Origin: CANKJK01 sp040081715 | GTDB taxonomy: Bacteria; Acidobacteriota; Vicinamibacteria; Vicinamibacterales; UBA2999 | DNA length: 64,000 nt | Assembly: GCA_040081715.1 (NCBI GenBank) | Contig: JBEBFY010000002.1 | Coordinates: forward strand, 124,001 to 188,000 | Reading direction: 5' to 3' | Shown here: piece after piece, positions 6,979 to 16,023 of the stretch | How positions within the stretch are numbered: position 1 is the first letter of the stretch | Layout: each line of letters starts with the position of its first letter | Program-made: the position numbers and the translations under genes | Notes under the pieces: generated by a model | Database searches by the model: none | What the model was told of the DNA's origin: nothing | The model's input: the letters and a program-made list of their open reading frames with translations, nothing else

Positions 6979-7604
6979 TCACCATCAACCTGCTGCGCGG
7001 GTCGCGCCTGGCTGATCGGACGCAGCTCGGGACACCGCTGTCGATGGTGCCCGTGGCATGCGCGCTGAACCTGCTGCTGGCTGCGGGAGGGGTGGGCTGG
7101 TGGTACTGGTCCCTGTCGAGGCAGGCGCTGCAGGTGGAGGGGGACCTCGTCGCGTCGCGCCAGGAGGCCGGGAAACTGAAGAGCGTGATTGCCGAGGTGG
7201 CCCAGTTCGAGGATCGGCAGACGCAGCTCAGGCAACGTGTCGATGTGATTGAGGAGCTGCGTGGGAAGCAGGGCGTGCCGGTGCAACTGGTGGATGCCGT
7301 CAGCCGGAGCCTGCCAGACATGCTATGGCTCACGCACCTCAGGCAGACCGGTGCCGATGTCGTCATGGAGGGGCGCTGCAAGACCCTGATTGCGCTCTCC
7401 GATCTAGTTGGGAACCTGGCGATGCTGCAGATCTTCGAGCGCCCGGTTGAGATCGTGGACAGCCAGGTCGAGCCGGCTGGTCCGGCGCTCTCCGCTGGTG
7501 GTGGGACGTCGGAAGTCATCCGGTTCACGGTCCGTGCCCGTCTGGCCGGGGTGCCCGTGCCGGCGCCATCGCCAACTGGAGCGGGAAAGGGCGCGGGGCG
7601 ATAG
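6975..7604 (+). CDS. pilN: Type IV pilus assembly protein PilN
   Basis: Bitopic inner-membrane protein linking PilM to PilO. The start GTG at 6975 overlaps the pilM stop (GTGA) and gives the diagnostic N-terminus ITINLLRG, the short conserved tail that docks into PilM. A single membrane helix follows at about residues 25-48, then a coiled coil (DLVASRQEAGKLKSVIAEVA) and a ferredoxin-like periplasmic domain with LVDAVSRSLPDMLWLTHL. 209 residues. The Gly/Pro-rich tail is unremarkable. Confidence 0.93.
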   Translation: MITINLLRGSRLADRTQLGTPLSMVPVACALNLLLAAGGVGWWYWSLSRQALQVEGDLVASRQEAGKLKSVIAEVAQFEDRQTQLRQRVDVIEELRGKQGVPVQLVDAVSRSLPDMLWLTHLRQTGADVVMEGRCKTLIALSDLVGNLAMLQIFERPVEIVDSQVEPAGPALSAGGGTSEVIRFTVRARLAGVPVPAPSPTGAGKGAGR

Positions 7605-7606
7605 CG

Positions 7607-8233
7607 ATGGCGACGGCGAGCCTGTCCCGGTGGCCCTGGTATGCGCAGATTGGCGCCAGCGTCGCGTTAGGCGCCTTGGCCGCGGCCGTCTTCTTTATGT
7701 ACTGCGCCCAACCAGAGCAGCAGCGGCTGGCGGACCAGTCTGCGCAACTGGCCGCTGTGCGGGCCGAAATCCAGCGGGCGCAGGCGACGGCCAGACGGCT
7801 CCCGGCGTTTCGGGCCGAGGTGATCCGGCTGGAGCGGGAGCTTGATCAGCTGCGGCCGGTGCTGCCTGAAGAAAAGGACGTGGCCGATCTCCTGCGCCGC
7901 ATTCAGGGGATGGCCACCGAATCCCGCCTGACCATCAGGGCGTTCACGCCGAAGCCGGCGACTGACTGGGCGCTGCACGTCGAGTGGCCCATCACCGTCG
8001 AATTGGAAGGGACGTACCACGACGTCGGTCACTTCCTCGCCGAGGTGGGCGGGTTCCCGCGCATCATCAACGTCAGCGACCTGGAAATCCGCGGGAAGGA
8101 CAAGACCCTTCCCGGTGAAGCCACGGTGACGGTCACGTGTACCGCCACGACGTTCGTGCTGAAGGCGCAGGATTCCGCAGTCGAGGCGGCCGCGGATGCC
8201 GGCCGGCCGACGGCCGGAGGGAAGCGATCGTGA
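7607..8233 (+). CDS. pilO: Type IV pilus assembly protein PilO
   Basis: Inner-membrane partner of PilN in the alignment complex. It has a short cytoplasmic N-terminus, one membrane helix at about residues 12-32, a periplasmic coiled coil rich in Arg, Ala, Glu and Gln (about 38-85), and the PilO core with LPEEKDVADLLRRIQGMATES and the typical TYHDVGHFLAEVGGFPRIINVSDL region. 208 residues. It begins 2 nt after pilN, and its stop overlaps the pilP GTG. Confidence 0.94.
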   Translation: MATASLSRWPWYAQIGASVALGALAAAVFFMYCAQPEQQRLADQSAQLAAVRAEIQRAQATARRLPAFRAEVIRLERELDQLRPVLPEEKDVADLLRRIQGMATESRLTIRAFTPKPATDWALHVEWPITVELEGTYHDVGHFLAEVGGFPRIINVSDLEIRGKDKTLPGEATVTVTCTATTFVLKAQDSAVEAAADAGRPTAGGKRS

Positions 8234-8760
8234 CTATGCGGCCCGGACTCGTGCTCGTGAGCGTCGCGATGCTGACAGTGGTGCCCGTTGCGGCAACGAT
8301 GGCGCAGCCGCGACAGCAACTTACGAAGCCGCGGCCCCAGGCGCAGCCGGCGAATCCGCAACAGTCCCGGCCTTCCCGGGCAGCGCCTCCCAGAGCGGTG
8401 GTCCATCGGTCGTATGACGCCGGCGGGCGCCGGGACCCATTCGTAAGCCTGCGGCGAAGCGGCAGTGATCCGAGTGGCCGCGGCAATCTGCCACGGCCCG
8501 CGGGAGTCGCGGGGCTGCTCGTCTCCGAGGTCGCGCTCAGAGGCGTGATGCAGTCGCCGGCCGGATTCGTCGGCCTGCTCCGGGGGTCCGACGGCAAGAC
8601 CCATGTAGTGCGCGCCGGTGATCGCCTCTTTGATGGGCAGGTACGGTCGATTGCGTCCGATGCCCTGGTACTGCTGCAGCGGTCCAGCGATCCGCTCGTC
8701 GTGCCGAAGGAGTTCGAGGTACGGAAACCGTTGAGGCACGGTGGAGAGGTCAAGCGATGA
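8230..8760 (+). CDS. pilP: Type IV pilus assembly protein PilP
   Basis: Periplasmic protein joining the PilN/PilO inner-membrane complex to the PilQ secretin. It starts at GTG 8230 (overlapping the pilO stop, with GGAGGG 8 nt upstream) with a hydrophobic signal segment, then a long Pro/Gln/Arg-rich linker (about residues 25-60). RRDPFVSLRR is the usual motif preceding the HR beta domain, which contains VALRGVMQSPAGFVGLLRG and THVVRAGDRLFDGQVRSI. I see no lipobox Cys, so it is probably not a classical lipoprotein. 176 residues. Confidence 0.92.
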   Translation: MTMRPGLVLVSVAMLTVVPVAATMAQPRQQLTKPRPQAQPANPQQSRPSRAAPPRAVVHRSYDAGGRRDPFVSLRRSGSDPSGRGNLPRPAGVAGLLVSEVALRGVMQSPAGFVGLLRGSDGKTHVVRAGDRLFDGQVRSIASDALVLLQRSSDPLVVPKEFEVRKPLRHGGEVKR

Positions 8761-10325
8761 GAACGACACGACTCAGCCCAGTCACGCTGGCGGCGGCGGT
8801 CATGGCGCTGGCGACGGCCGGAGTTCCCTGGCGACCCGCAGTGGAGGCAGCCGGCGCCGCGCCTGCCGCGCTTCGGTCGTTCACGTCGCGCGTGGAGGCT
8901 GGCCGGGCGGTGTTGGCGGTTGAGGCCTCAGCACCCGTGTCGTACTCGGCGGAGGCGAGAACGGGTACGGCGATGTCACGCGGGGCGGCTCCTGCGCCAG
9001 GAATCACGCGCCCCGGCAGGGAGGTGTTCAACGCCCGGGAGCAGGCGTCCACGCCGGTGGCCGAGTCGAAGAAGTTCACGGGCCAGCCGGTCAGCCTCGA
9101 CTTTCAGGGCGCCGATCTGCGCGCGGTGCTGCGCGTGTTCTCCCAGATCTCCGGGCTGAATGTCGTGATCGACCCCTCGATTCAGGGCACCGTCGATGTT
9201 GTCCTGAAGGACGTGCCGTGGGATCAGGCCCTCGAGATCATCTTGCGCGCCAACAAGCTGGGGTACTCGCTCGACGGCACCATCGTACGGATTGCACCCC
9301 TGACGGTGCTGGCGGAGGAGGAGACCCAGCGGAGGAAGTTTGCCGAGGAACAGGCGCTCTCGGGAAAGCTGCAGGTGCTGACCCGCGCGCTCAGTTACGC
9401 GAAGGCGGAGGACGTGGCACCGCTGCTGCTCAAGACCGTTCTCTCGACGCGGGGGCAGGTGCAGACCGACGCCCGGACCAACACGCTCATCATCAACGAC
9501 CTTCCCGAGCGTCTCACGCAAGCCGTCGAGCTCATCATGACGCTGGACCAGCCGCAGCCGCAGGTCGAGATCGAGGCGCGGATTGTGCAGACAACGAGGG
9601 AGTTCGCGCGCACGCTCGGCGTGCAGTGGGGCGTGGGCGCCCGCGCCAGCCAGGCGCTCGGCAATACTCTGCCGCTGGCGTTTCCAAATCAGGGCAGCAT
9701 CACGGGCCGGACTGGGGGCTCGCAGGGGGACACGGCGGCGGATGCGGCCAACACCGCAGTGAATCTCGGCGTGACAGGCGCCGCGTCGGCGATTGGCCTG
9801 GCGCTGGGGTCGGTGAACGGGGCCGTGAACCTCGACATCGCGCTCTCCGCGCTGGAACGGCATGGGCAGGGCCGGCTGCTGTCGACGCCGCGGGTGGCCA
9901 CCCAGAACAACGTTGAGGCCGAGATCACGCAGGGCGTGCAGATTCCGATTCAGACCGTCGCCAACAACACCGTGACTGTCTCGTTCAAGGACGCCGCGCT
10001 GACGCTGAAGGTCACGCCACAGATCACCGCCGCCAACACCGTCATCATGCGGATCTCTGTCGAGAACGCGTCGCCGGACTTCAGCCGCTCCGTGAACAAC
10101 ATTCCGCCGATCGACACCCAGCGTGCGGTGACCCAGGTGTTGGTTACCAACGGCGAGACGACGGTGATCGGCGGCATTAACGTCAGCCGGGAGCAGTCGA
10201 GTCAGGACCGCACGCCGGGGTTGAGCCGGGTTCCGCTGCTGGGCTGGTTGTTCAAACGCGACGGTGTGACGGATGAGAGCCGTGAACTGCTCATCTTCAT
10301 CACGCCCCGCATCGTGCGGATGTAG
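8757..10325 (+). CDS. pilQ: Type IV pilus secretin PilQ
   Basis: Outer-membrane channel for the pilus fibre. Order: signal peptide (about 1-31); a low-complexity segment; an STN/N0 domain (VSLDFQGADLRAVLRVFSQI); a secretin N1 domain (LPERLTQAVELIMTLDQPQP); and the secretin core with VEIEARIVQTTREFARTLGVQWGVG and a C-terminal TPGLSRVPLLGWLFKRD gate region. At 522 residues it is shorter than proteobacterial PilQ (about 700) because no clear AMIN domains are present. ATG overlaps the pilP stop (ATGA). Confidence 0.95.
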   Translation: MRTTRLSPVTLAAAVMALATAGVPWRPAVEAAGAAPAALRSFTSRVEAGRAVLAVEASAPVSYSAEARTGTAMSRGAAPAPGITRPGREVFNAREQASTPVAESKKFTGQPVSLDFQGADLRAVLRVFSQISGLNVVIDPSIQGTVDVVLKDVPWDQALEIILRANKLGYSLDGTIVRIAPLTVLAEEETQRRKFAEEQALSGKLQVLTRALSYAKAEDVAPLLLKTVLSTRGQVQTDARTNTLIINDLPERLTQAVELIMTLDQPQPQVEIEARIVQTTREFARTLGVQWGVGARASQALGNTLPLAFPNQGSITGRTGGSQGDTAADAANTAVNLGVTGAASAIGLALGSVNGAVNLDIALSALERHGQGRLLSTPRVATQNNVEAEITQGVQIPIQTVANNTVTVSFKDAALTLKVTPQITAANTVIMRISVENASPDFSRSVNNIPPIDTQRAVTQVLVTNGETTVIGGINVSREQSSQDRTPGLSRVPLLGWLFKRDGVTDESRELLIFITPRIVRM

Positions 10326-10357
10326 CCGTGCACGGGCTGAAACAAGGAGACGCGACT

Positions 10358-10996
10358 GTGACTGCTGCCAGGAGGCGCCGCCTTGCCGCGGTGCTCGCCA
10401 CCGCCGGCCTCGCGGTTATGCCGGGATGCGGAGACGCGGCCCGGACGGGCCGGTCCCCCGTGCTGCTCGTAATCATGTCGCTCGAGGCGGCGTCGGGAGC
10501 CACGCCAACCGCCTTTGGCGGAACGCTCGACTCGGACGTGCTGACCAATGTCAGCCGGACTGTTGAGGGGGGACGGCAGGACGTGCCGACCGTGTTCAGC
10601 GACGTCGGCCGGGTGAGCTTGCGCTTCACGCTGAAGGATCCGGGCGTGCCCGGCGGTGCCGCCACCCCCTCCGCACTTAACCAGGTGACGATCAACCGGT
10701 ACCAGGTCGTCTACCGTCGCTCGGATGGACGAAATACCCCGGGGGTGGATGTGCCTCATCCGTTTGACTCTGCCGTGACGGTGACGCTGCCGACGGAGGG
10801 AGCGGCCACGGCCGCCTTCGAGCTCGTGCGCCACACCGCCAAGGGCGAGGCGCCGCTCGCGGCCCTGCGAACCAATGGCGTCATCATCTCGGCGATGGCG
10901 GACATCACGTTCTCCGGGCACGACCTGGCCGGGAACGCCGTCACGGTGACGGGCAGCATCGGCGTGCAGTTCGGCAATTTCGGCGATTCGCGGTAG
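10358..10996 (+). CDS. Putative lipoprotein of unknown function in the pil operon
   Basis: Not recognised. A signal peptide rich in Ala and Leu ends at a plausible lipobox (AVMPGC, Cys about residue 27), predicting an envelope lipoprotein. The remainder (about 185 residues) looks beta-rich, with no cysteines and a clean C-terminus. GTG 10358 is chosen over GTG 10328 because an excellent AAGGAGA site sits 7 nt upstream. It follows pilQ by 32 nt and precedes a PKD lipoprotein by 9 nt, so a role at the pilus or cell surface is inferred from neighbours only. Confidence 0.75.
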   Translation: MTAARRRRLAAVLATAGLAVMPGCGDAARTGRSPVLLVIMSLEAASGATPTAFGGTLDSDVLTNVSRTVEGGRQDVPTVFSDVGRVSLRFTLKDPGVPGGAATPSALNQVTINRYQVVYRRSDGRNTPGVDVPHPFDSAVTVTLPTEGAATAAFELVRHTAKGEAPLAALRTNGVIISAMADITFSGHDLAGNAVTVTGSIGVQFGNFGDSR

Positions 10997-11005
10997 GGGG
11001 CACTG

Positions 11006-12262
11006 ATGCACATGCACAGCACGTCATTGAAGATCTGGGTAGGGCCGGCGGTCCTGGCCGGGGTTACCCTTGCTTCTACGGGGTGCGGGCTTGAAGAGGA
11101 GCAGGTGTTGAACATCGTGGCGCCGTCCGAGTTCGGTCTGTCGGTGTCTCTGACAGCAACTCCCGACCAGTTGCCCCGCGACGGGCAGTCGCAGGCGATC
11201 GTCAACGTGACGGTGCGCGACGCCCGGGGGCAGGCCGTCAGCGGGCAGCGCCTGGCGGTCGTGCCCAGTACCGGGACGGTGGCACAGCGTGAAATCACCA
11301 CGGACGGCGGCGGGTTGGCGTCGGTCGTCTACACGGCTCCAGGGCTTACGGCCGTGGTACCGAGCGGGCAGGCCGTGATCGCGCTGACGCCGATTGGCAG
11401 CAATTTCGGGAATGCGACGGCCCGCACGGTCTCGGTGCTGCTGACCGGCACACCGAACACAGGTGCACCACTCCCCGGTTTCTCGTTCCTGCCTGCCGCC
11501 CCGCAGCGGCTGCAGCTCGTGGCGTTTGATGCCTCCTCCACGACCGACGAGGGCACGCGGTGTGCGGATGCGTGCACCTACATTTGGAATTTCGGGGGCG
11601 AGGGGAGCGCCACCGGCCGCACCCCCACCTACCGCTTCCAGCAGGCCCGCACATACGCGGTGACGCTGACCGTGACCGACCCGACAGGCACGAGCGCCTC
11701 GTCGACGCAGTCGGTCGTGGCGGTGAACCCGGCCGCGCCCACGGCCGCCTTCACGAAGTCCCCGGCGTCGCCGGCCGTGCGCCAGAACGTCAACTTCGTG
11801 GCCACCGGGTCGACAGCGGCCGCCGGCCACAGCGTCGTGGCCTACGATTGGAGCTTCGGCGATGGCGGCAGTTCCAGCAGCACGAGTGTGTCCACTAATC
11901 ACGCGTACATGGCGGCAGGCACGTACACGGTGACGCTGACGGTCACCGACGACGTAGGGCAGACCGGCACGGCCTCGACGGACGTGGTCGTCGTGGCCGG
12001 CATCGTCGCGAACTTCTCGATCTCGCCGACCAATCCCACCGTGACCCAGAGCGTTAACTTCAACGGCGACGATTCTACGACCGCGACAGGCGCGAGCATC
12101 GTGGGTTTCGCATGGGACTTCGGCAACGGGCTGACAGCGACCGGATCGTCCGCGACGGCATCCACGACGTACTCCACGGCGCGCACCTACACGGTCCGGC
12201 TGACGGTGCGCGACAGCGCCGGAAGGACAGCCACCGTGACCAAGACTGTGACGGTATCGTGA
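11006..12262 (+). CDS. Lipoprotein with Ig-like (Big1-type) and PKD repeats
   Basis: Predicted surface or periplasmic lipoprotein of 418 residues. The signal peptide ends in the lipobox LASTGC. A bacterial Ig-like domain follows (SVSLTATPDQLPRDGQSQAIVNVTVRDA, a classic Big1 strand pattern), then three PKD modules, each ending with HAY/YRF-type strands and TYTVTLTVTD-like repeats (about residues 165-240, 245-330 and 335-418). PKD modules usually mediate protein or polysaccharide contacts. It lies in the pilus operon between an unknown lipoprotein and an M24 peptidase whose GTG overlaps its stop. Exact function unknown. Confidence 0.85.
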   Translation: MHMHSTSLKIWVGPAVLAGVTLASTGCGLEEEQVLNIVAPSEFGLSVSLTATPDQLPRDGQSQAIVNVTVRDARGQAVSGQRLAVVPSTGTVAQREITTDGGGLASVVYTAPGLTAVVPSGQAVIALTPIGSNFGNATARTVSVLLTGTPNTGAPLPGFSFLPAAPQRLQLVAFDASSTTDEGTRCADACTYIWNFGGEGSATGRTPTYRFQQARTYAVTLTVTDPTGTSASSTQSVVAVNPAAPTAAFTKSPASPAVRQNVNFVATGSTAAAGHSVVAYDWSFGDGGSSSSTSVSTNHAYMAAGTYTVTLTVTDDVGQTGTASTDVVVVAGIVANFSISPTNPTVTQSVNFNGDDSTTATGASIVGFAWDFGNGLTATGSSATASTTYSTARTYTVRLTVRDSAGRTATVTKTVTVS

Positions 12263-13413
12263 CGCCGGACTCCGGGGGGCTCGTGCCGGCGTCCGGCGCC
12301 GCGTGCGATCGGCGGCTTGCCTCGCTACGGCAGGCGATGGCCGGCGAGCACGTCGACGCGCTGGTGGTGACGCATCCACCAAACGTGCGCTATCTCTCCG
12401 GACACGCGGGGAGCGCGGGCATGCTGGTGGTCCGGCCTTCCGACGTTCATCTATTGATAGACGCGCGGTACCGTGAGGCGGCCCGGCAACTGGTGGCGAG
12501 TGGAGCCGCTCCATCAGGCCTCGGTCTCCATGAGGTGCCAGGCAGCTACGACGCAGCCACGATCACCCTGCTGGGTGATCTCGGTGTCGTAGCCGTGGGT
12601 GTCGAGGCAGAGCATCTGAGTGTCTCCCGATTCCGGTGGCTGGATCGGACCGGAGTCGCGAGGGGGATGGCAGCGCAGTGGATCCCGGTCAGCGGGCTGG
12701 TGGAAGGCGTGCGTCTCGTGAAAGATGCCGGCGAACAGGCCGCGCTGCGCCGGGCGGCCAGGGGGCTGAGCGGGGTGGCCGAGGCCGCGTTCCGGGCAGT
12801 CCGGCCGGGCGCAGCCGAGCGGGACATCGCGGCTGTCATCGAGGCGGCGCTGAGGGCGAAGGGCTTTGAGCGCCCGGCGTTTGACACCATCGTGGCGTCG
12901 GGTCCCAATGGGGCCCTTCCGCACTACAGGGCAGGTGCCCGAGTCATCGAATCAGGAGACCTGGTCGTGCTGGACTTCGGCGGCGTGCTGGACGGATACT
13001 GCAGTGACATCACGCGGACCGTCGCAGTCGGGCCTCCTGGGACGGAGGCCCGCCGTGTGTACGGGGTGGTTCTTCGGGCCCAGCAGGCGGCTATCGACGC
13101 GGCAAGGCCAGGAATCGGCACAGAGCAGGTGGATGCTGCCGCAAGGACGGTGCTCGAGCAGGCCGGGCTTGGCGAGGCGTTCGGCCATGGCACCGGACAC
13201 GGGCTTGGGCTGGAAGTGCATGAGCTGCCGAGGGTTGGGCGCCCGGTCGAGGGACAGATCGGCGCCAGGCTCGGCGAAGGCATGGTGTTCACGGTGGAAC
13301 CTGGTGCCTATCTCCCAGGGTGGGGCGGTGTCAGAATTGAGGACGACATCCTGATCACGGCCGGGGGATGCGAGCTGCTGACGGAGGTACCCCGCGACCT
13401 GCTCGTGCTGTAA
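12259..13413 (+). CDS. M24-family Xaa-Pro aminopeptidase-like metallopeptidase
   Basis: Predicted cytoplasmic dipeptidase/aminopeptidase removing residues adjacent to proline. An N-terminal creatinase-like domain (about 1-150, with PNVRYLSGHAGSAGMLVV) is followed by the pita-bread catalytic domain. All five metal ligands are visible: Asp in LDFGG, Asp in SDITRTV, His in HGTGHGLGLEVHE, Glu in FTVEPG and Glu in RIEDD. 384 residues, normal length. The start GTG at 12259 overlaps the preceding stop (GTGA); longer in-frame readings would overlap the PKD gene. It could be annotated pepP or pepQ; substrate not determined. Confidence 0.92.
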   Translation: MTPDSGGLVPASGAACDRRLASLRQAMAGEHVDALVVTHPPNVRYLSGHAGSAGMLVVRPSDVHLLIDARYREAARQLVASGAAPSGLGLHEVPGSYDAATITLLGDLGVVAVGVEAEHLSVSRFRWLDRTGVARGMAAQWIPVSGLVEGVRLVKDAGEQAALRRAARGLSGVAEAAFRAVRPGAAERDIAAVIEAALRAKGFERPAFDTIVASGPNGALPHYRAGARVIESGDLVVLDFGGVLDGYCSDITRTVAVGPPGTEARRVYGVVLRAQQAAIDAARPGIGTEQVDAAARTVLEQAGLGEAFGHGTGHGLGLEVHELPRVGRPVEGQIGARLGEGMVFTVEPGAYLPGWGGVRIEDDILITAGGCELLTEVPRDLLVL

Positions 13414-13453
13414 TTGCGGCCCAGACGGTGGCGGAAAAGTAGAACGGGAGCCT

Positions 13454-13915
<462 letters not shown>

Positions 13916-13924
13916 CAACCACAC

Positions 13925-15298
13925 ATGTTCAAGAAGATTCTGATCGCGAACCGGGGTGAGATCGCGCTGCGCGTGCTCGTGGCGTGCCGCGAGATGGGCA
14001 TCAAGACCGTTGCGGTGTACTCGGAGGCGGATGAGCATGCGTTGCACGTCCGGTTCGCGGACGAGGACGTGTGCATCGGACCGCCCAGGAGCAGCGAGAG
14101 TTACCTGAACATTCCGGCCATCATCAGCGCTGCCGAGATCACCGGCGCCGACGCGATTCATCCCGGCTACGGCTTCCTCTCCGAGAATCCCCATTTCGCG
14201 GAAGTGTGCGAGGCCTGTCATATCCGGTTCATCGGCCCGGACCCGCATGTGATCAAGCTGATGGGGGACAAGGCACGCGCCCGCCGGGCGATGAAGAAGG
14301 CCGGGCTGCCGATGCTGCCCGGCAGCGACGGCCCGGTGGATTCCGAAGAGCAGGCCCTGAAGCTCGCGAAGGACATCGGCTACCCGGTCATCGTCAAGGC
14401 CGTGGCCGGTGGCGGTGGCCGGGGGATGCGTGTCGTGCGCACGCCCGAGGAACTGGGCTCGTCGCTGAGAACGGCCCAGCGCGAAGCCGAGGCGGCCTTC
14501 GGTGTGGGCGACTGCTACATCGAGAAGTACCTGGAGAACCCGCGGCATATCGAATTCCAGATCCTGGGTGACCACCACGGCAACTTGGTGCACCTTGGCG
14601 AGCGCGAGTGCTCGATTCAGCGCCGCCATCAGAAACTGGTCGAGGAATCGCCGTCGCCGGCCCTGACCGAGAAAGTGCGCCGGAAGATGGGCGCGCTGGT
14701 GGTGGACGCCGCCAAAGCGGTGCAGTACACCAACGCAGGCACCTTCGAGTTTCTGATGGACAAGGACGGAAAGTTCTACTTCATGGAGGCCAATACCCGC
14801 CTCCAGGTGGAACATCCGGTGACAGAGTTTGTGACCGGCATCGACCTCGTGAAGGAGCAGATCCGCATCGCGGCCGGCGAGCGCCTGAGCTTCAAGCAGG
14901 GTGACATCGAGTTCCGCGGCCACTCGATCGAGTGCCGGATCAACGCCGAGCATCCCGAGCGGTTCACGCCGTCGCCCGGACTCATCCGTACCTTCAACCT
15001 ACCGTCCGGCCCGGGTGTCCGTGTCGACACGGCGGCCCATGCCGACTGCACAATCCCGCCGTACTACGACTCGATGATCGGCAAAGTCATCGTGTTCGGC
15101 CGTGACCGGTCAGAGGCGATCGCGCGCATGCGGCGGGCGCTGGAGATGAGCGTCATCGAGGGCATCTACACCACGATCCCGCTGCATCTGCGCATCCTCG
15201 CAGATGCCGAGTTCGTGGCTGGGCGCCTCGGCACCGGCTTCATGGACCGCCTGCTGTCAGAGCCACCGCGTACCGGCGGCATGGCCGCCGCGGGCTAG
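13925..15298 (+). CDS. accC: Biotin carboxylase subunit of acetyl-CoA carboxylase
   Basis: ATP-dependent carboxylation of the biotin on AccB. ATP-grasp enzyme of 457 residues (usual about 450) with KILIANRGEIALRV at the N-terminus, the glycine-rich AGGGGRGMRVV loop, the EKYLENPRHIEFQ segment and the catalytic MEANTRLQVEHPVTE motif near residues 286-300. The C-terminal cap is complete. It forms a two-gene unit with accB. The accA/accD partners are not in this window. Confidence 0.97.
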   Translation: MFKKILIANRGEIALRVLVACREMGIKTVAVYSEADEHALHVRFADEDVCIGPPRSSESYLNIPAIISAAEITGADAIHPGYGFLSENPHFAEVCEACHIRFIGPDPHVIKLMGDKARARRAMKKAGLPMLPGSDGPVDSEEQALKLAKDIGYPVIVKAVAGGGGRGMRVVRTPEELGSSLRTAQREAEAAFGVGDCYIEKYLENPRHIEFQILGDHHGNLVHLGERECSIQRRHQKLVEESPSPALTEKVRRKMGALVVDAAKAVQYTNAGTFEFLMDKDGKFYFMEANTRLQVEHPVTEFVTGIDLVKEQIRIAAGERLSFKQGDIEFRGHSIECRINAEHPERFTPSPGLIRTFNLPSGPGVRVDTAAHADCTIPPYYDSMIGKVIVFGRDRSEAIARMRRALEMSVIEGIYTTIPLHLRILADAEFVAGRLGTGFMDRLLSEPPRTGGMAAAG

Positions 15299-15322
15299 GG
15301 CGCCGATCGCGCCGCGTTCGTC

Positions 15323-15985
15323 GTGGCTTCCCCCGTGCCGCCCACCGCAGGGTCACCGATCTTCCCGTCGCGCCTCTACGTCATCCTGGACGTCGAGACC
15401 CTGGCACAGGCTGCGCTGGCGCCTCTGACATGCCTTGATGCCTGCCTGAATGCGGGAGCCCGGGTCTTCCAGTTGCGCGCCAAGACGTGCGGCGCGGGCG
15501 CGTTCGCCGACCTTGCACGGTCGGTGCTAGCCCGCACCGCGGGCACCGGCTCCGTGGTGATCATCAACGACCGGGTGGATGTCGCCATGGTGAGTGGGGC
15601 CAGCGGCGCGCACGTCGGGCAGGAGGATCTGGCCCCTGTCGCGGCGCGAGCCCAGTTGGGCGCCCACGCGATCATCGGCCTGTCGACGCACACCGACGCG
15701 CAGGTGCGTGCGGCCATCTCGGAGCCGGTGTCCTACATCGCTGTCGGGCCGGTGTTCGAGACCACGACGAAGGCCACGGGGTATTCCGCGGTCGGCCTGG
15801 CGATGGTGGCCCGCGCCCGTGAACTGGGCGGGCCTCGGTGTCCCGTGGTGGGGATCGGGGGGATCACGCCAGCCAACGCCCCGGACGTCATCGCAGCCGG
15901 CGCGGCTGCCGTCGCCGTCATCGGCGGCGTGATTGGCCCGGACCCGGCCGCACTCGTGGCGCGCTACCTCGACCGGATCGCCTGA
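15323..15985 (+). CDS. thiE: Thiamine-phosphate synthase
   Basis: Couples the thiazole and pyrimidine phosphate moieties to form thiamine phosphate. TIM-barrel protein of 220 residues with the family pattern: LYVILD at the first strand, VFQLRAKT, IINDRVDVA (Mg-binding Asp), GAHVGQEDL, GLSTHT, YIAVGPVFETTTK and VVGIGGITPANA. Some residues deviate from the strict ThiE consensus, so a TenI-like role cannot be excluded. GTG start. No TPP riboswitch is visible in the 24-nt gap after accC. Confidence 0.88.
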   Translation: MASPVPPTAGSPIFPSRLYVILDVETLAQAALAPLTCLDACLNAGARVFQLRAKTCGAGAFADLARSVLARTAGTGSVVIINDRVDVAMVSGASGAHVGQEDLAPVAARAQLGAHAIIGLSTHTDAQVRAAISEPVSYIAVGPVFETTTKATGYSAVGLAMVARARELGGPRCPVVGIGGITPANAPDVIAAGAAAVAVIGGVIGPDPAALVARYLDRIA

Positions 15986-16023
15986 TTCCCCAGTTATACT
16001 GCGCTCCTCCACGGAGGATTCCG

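Noticed and set aside
15299..15322. TPP riboswitch before thiE
   Set aside because: The gap after accC is only 24 nt and lacks the THI-box; none is seen.
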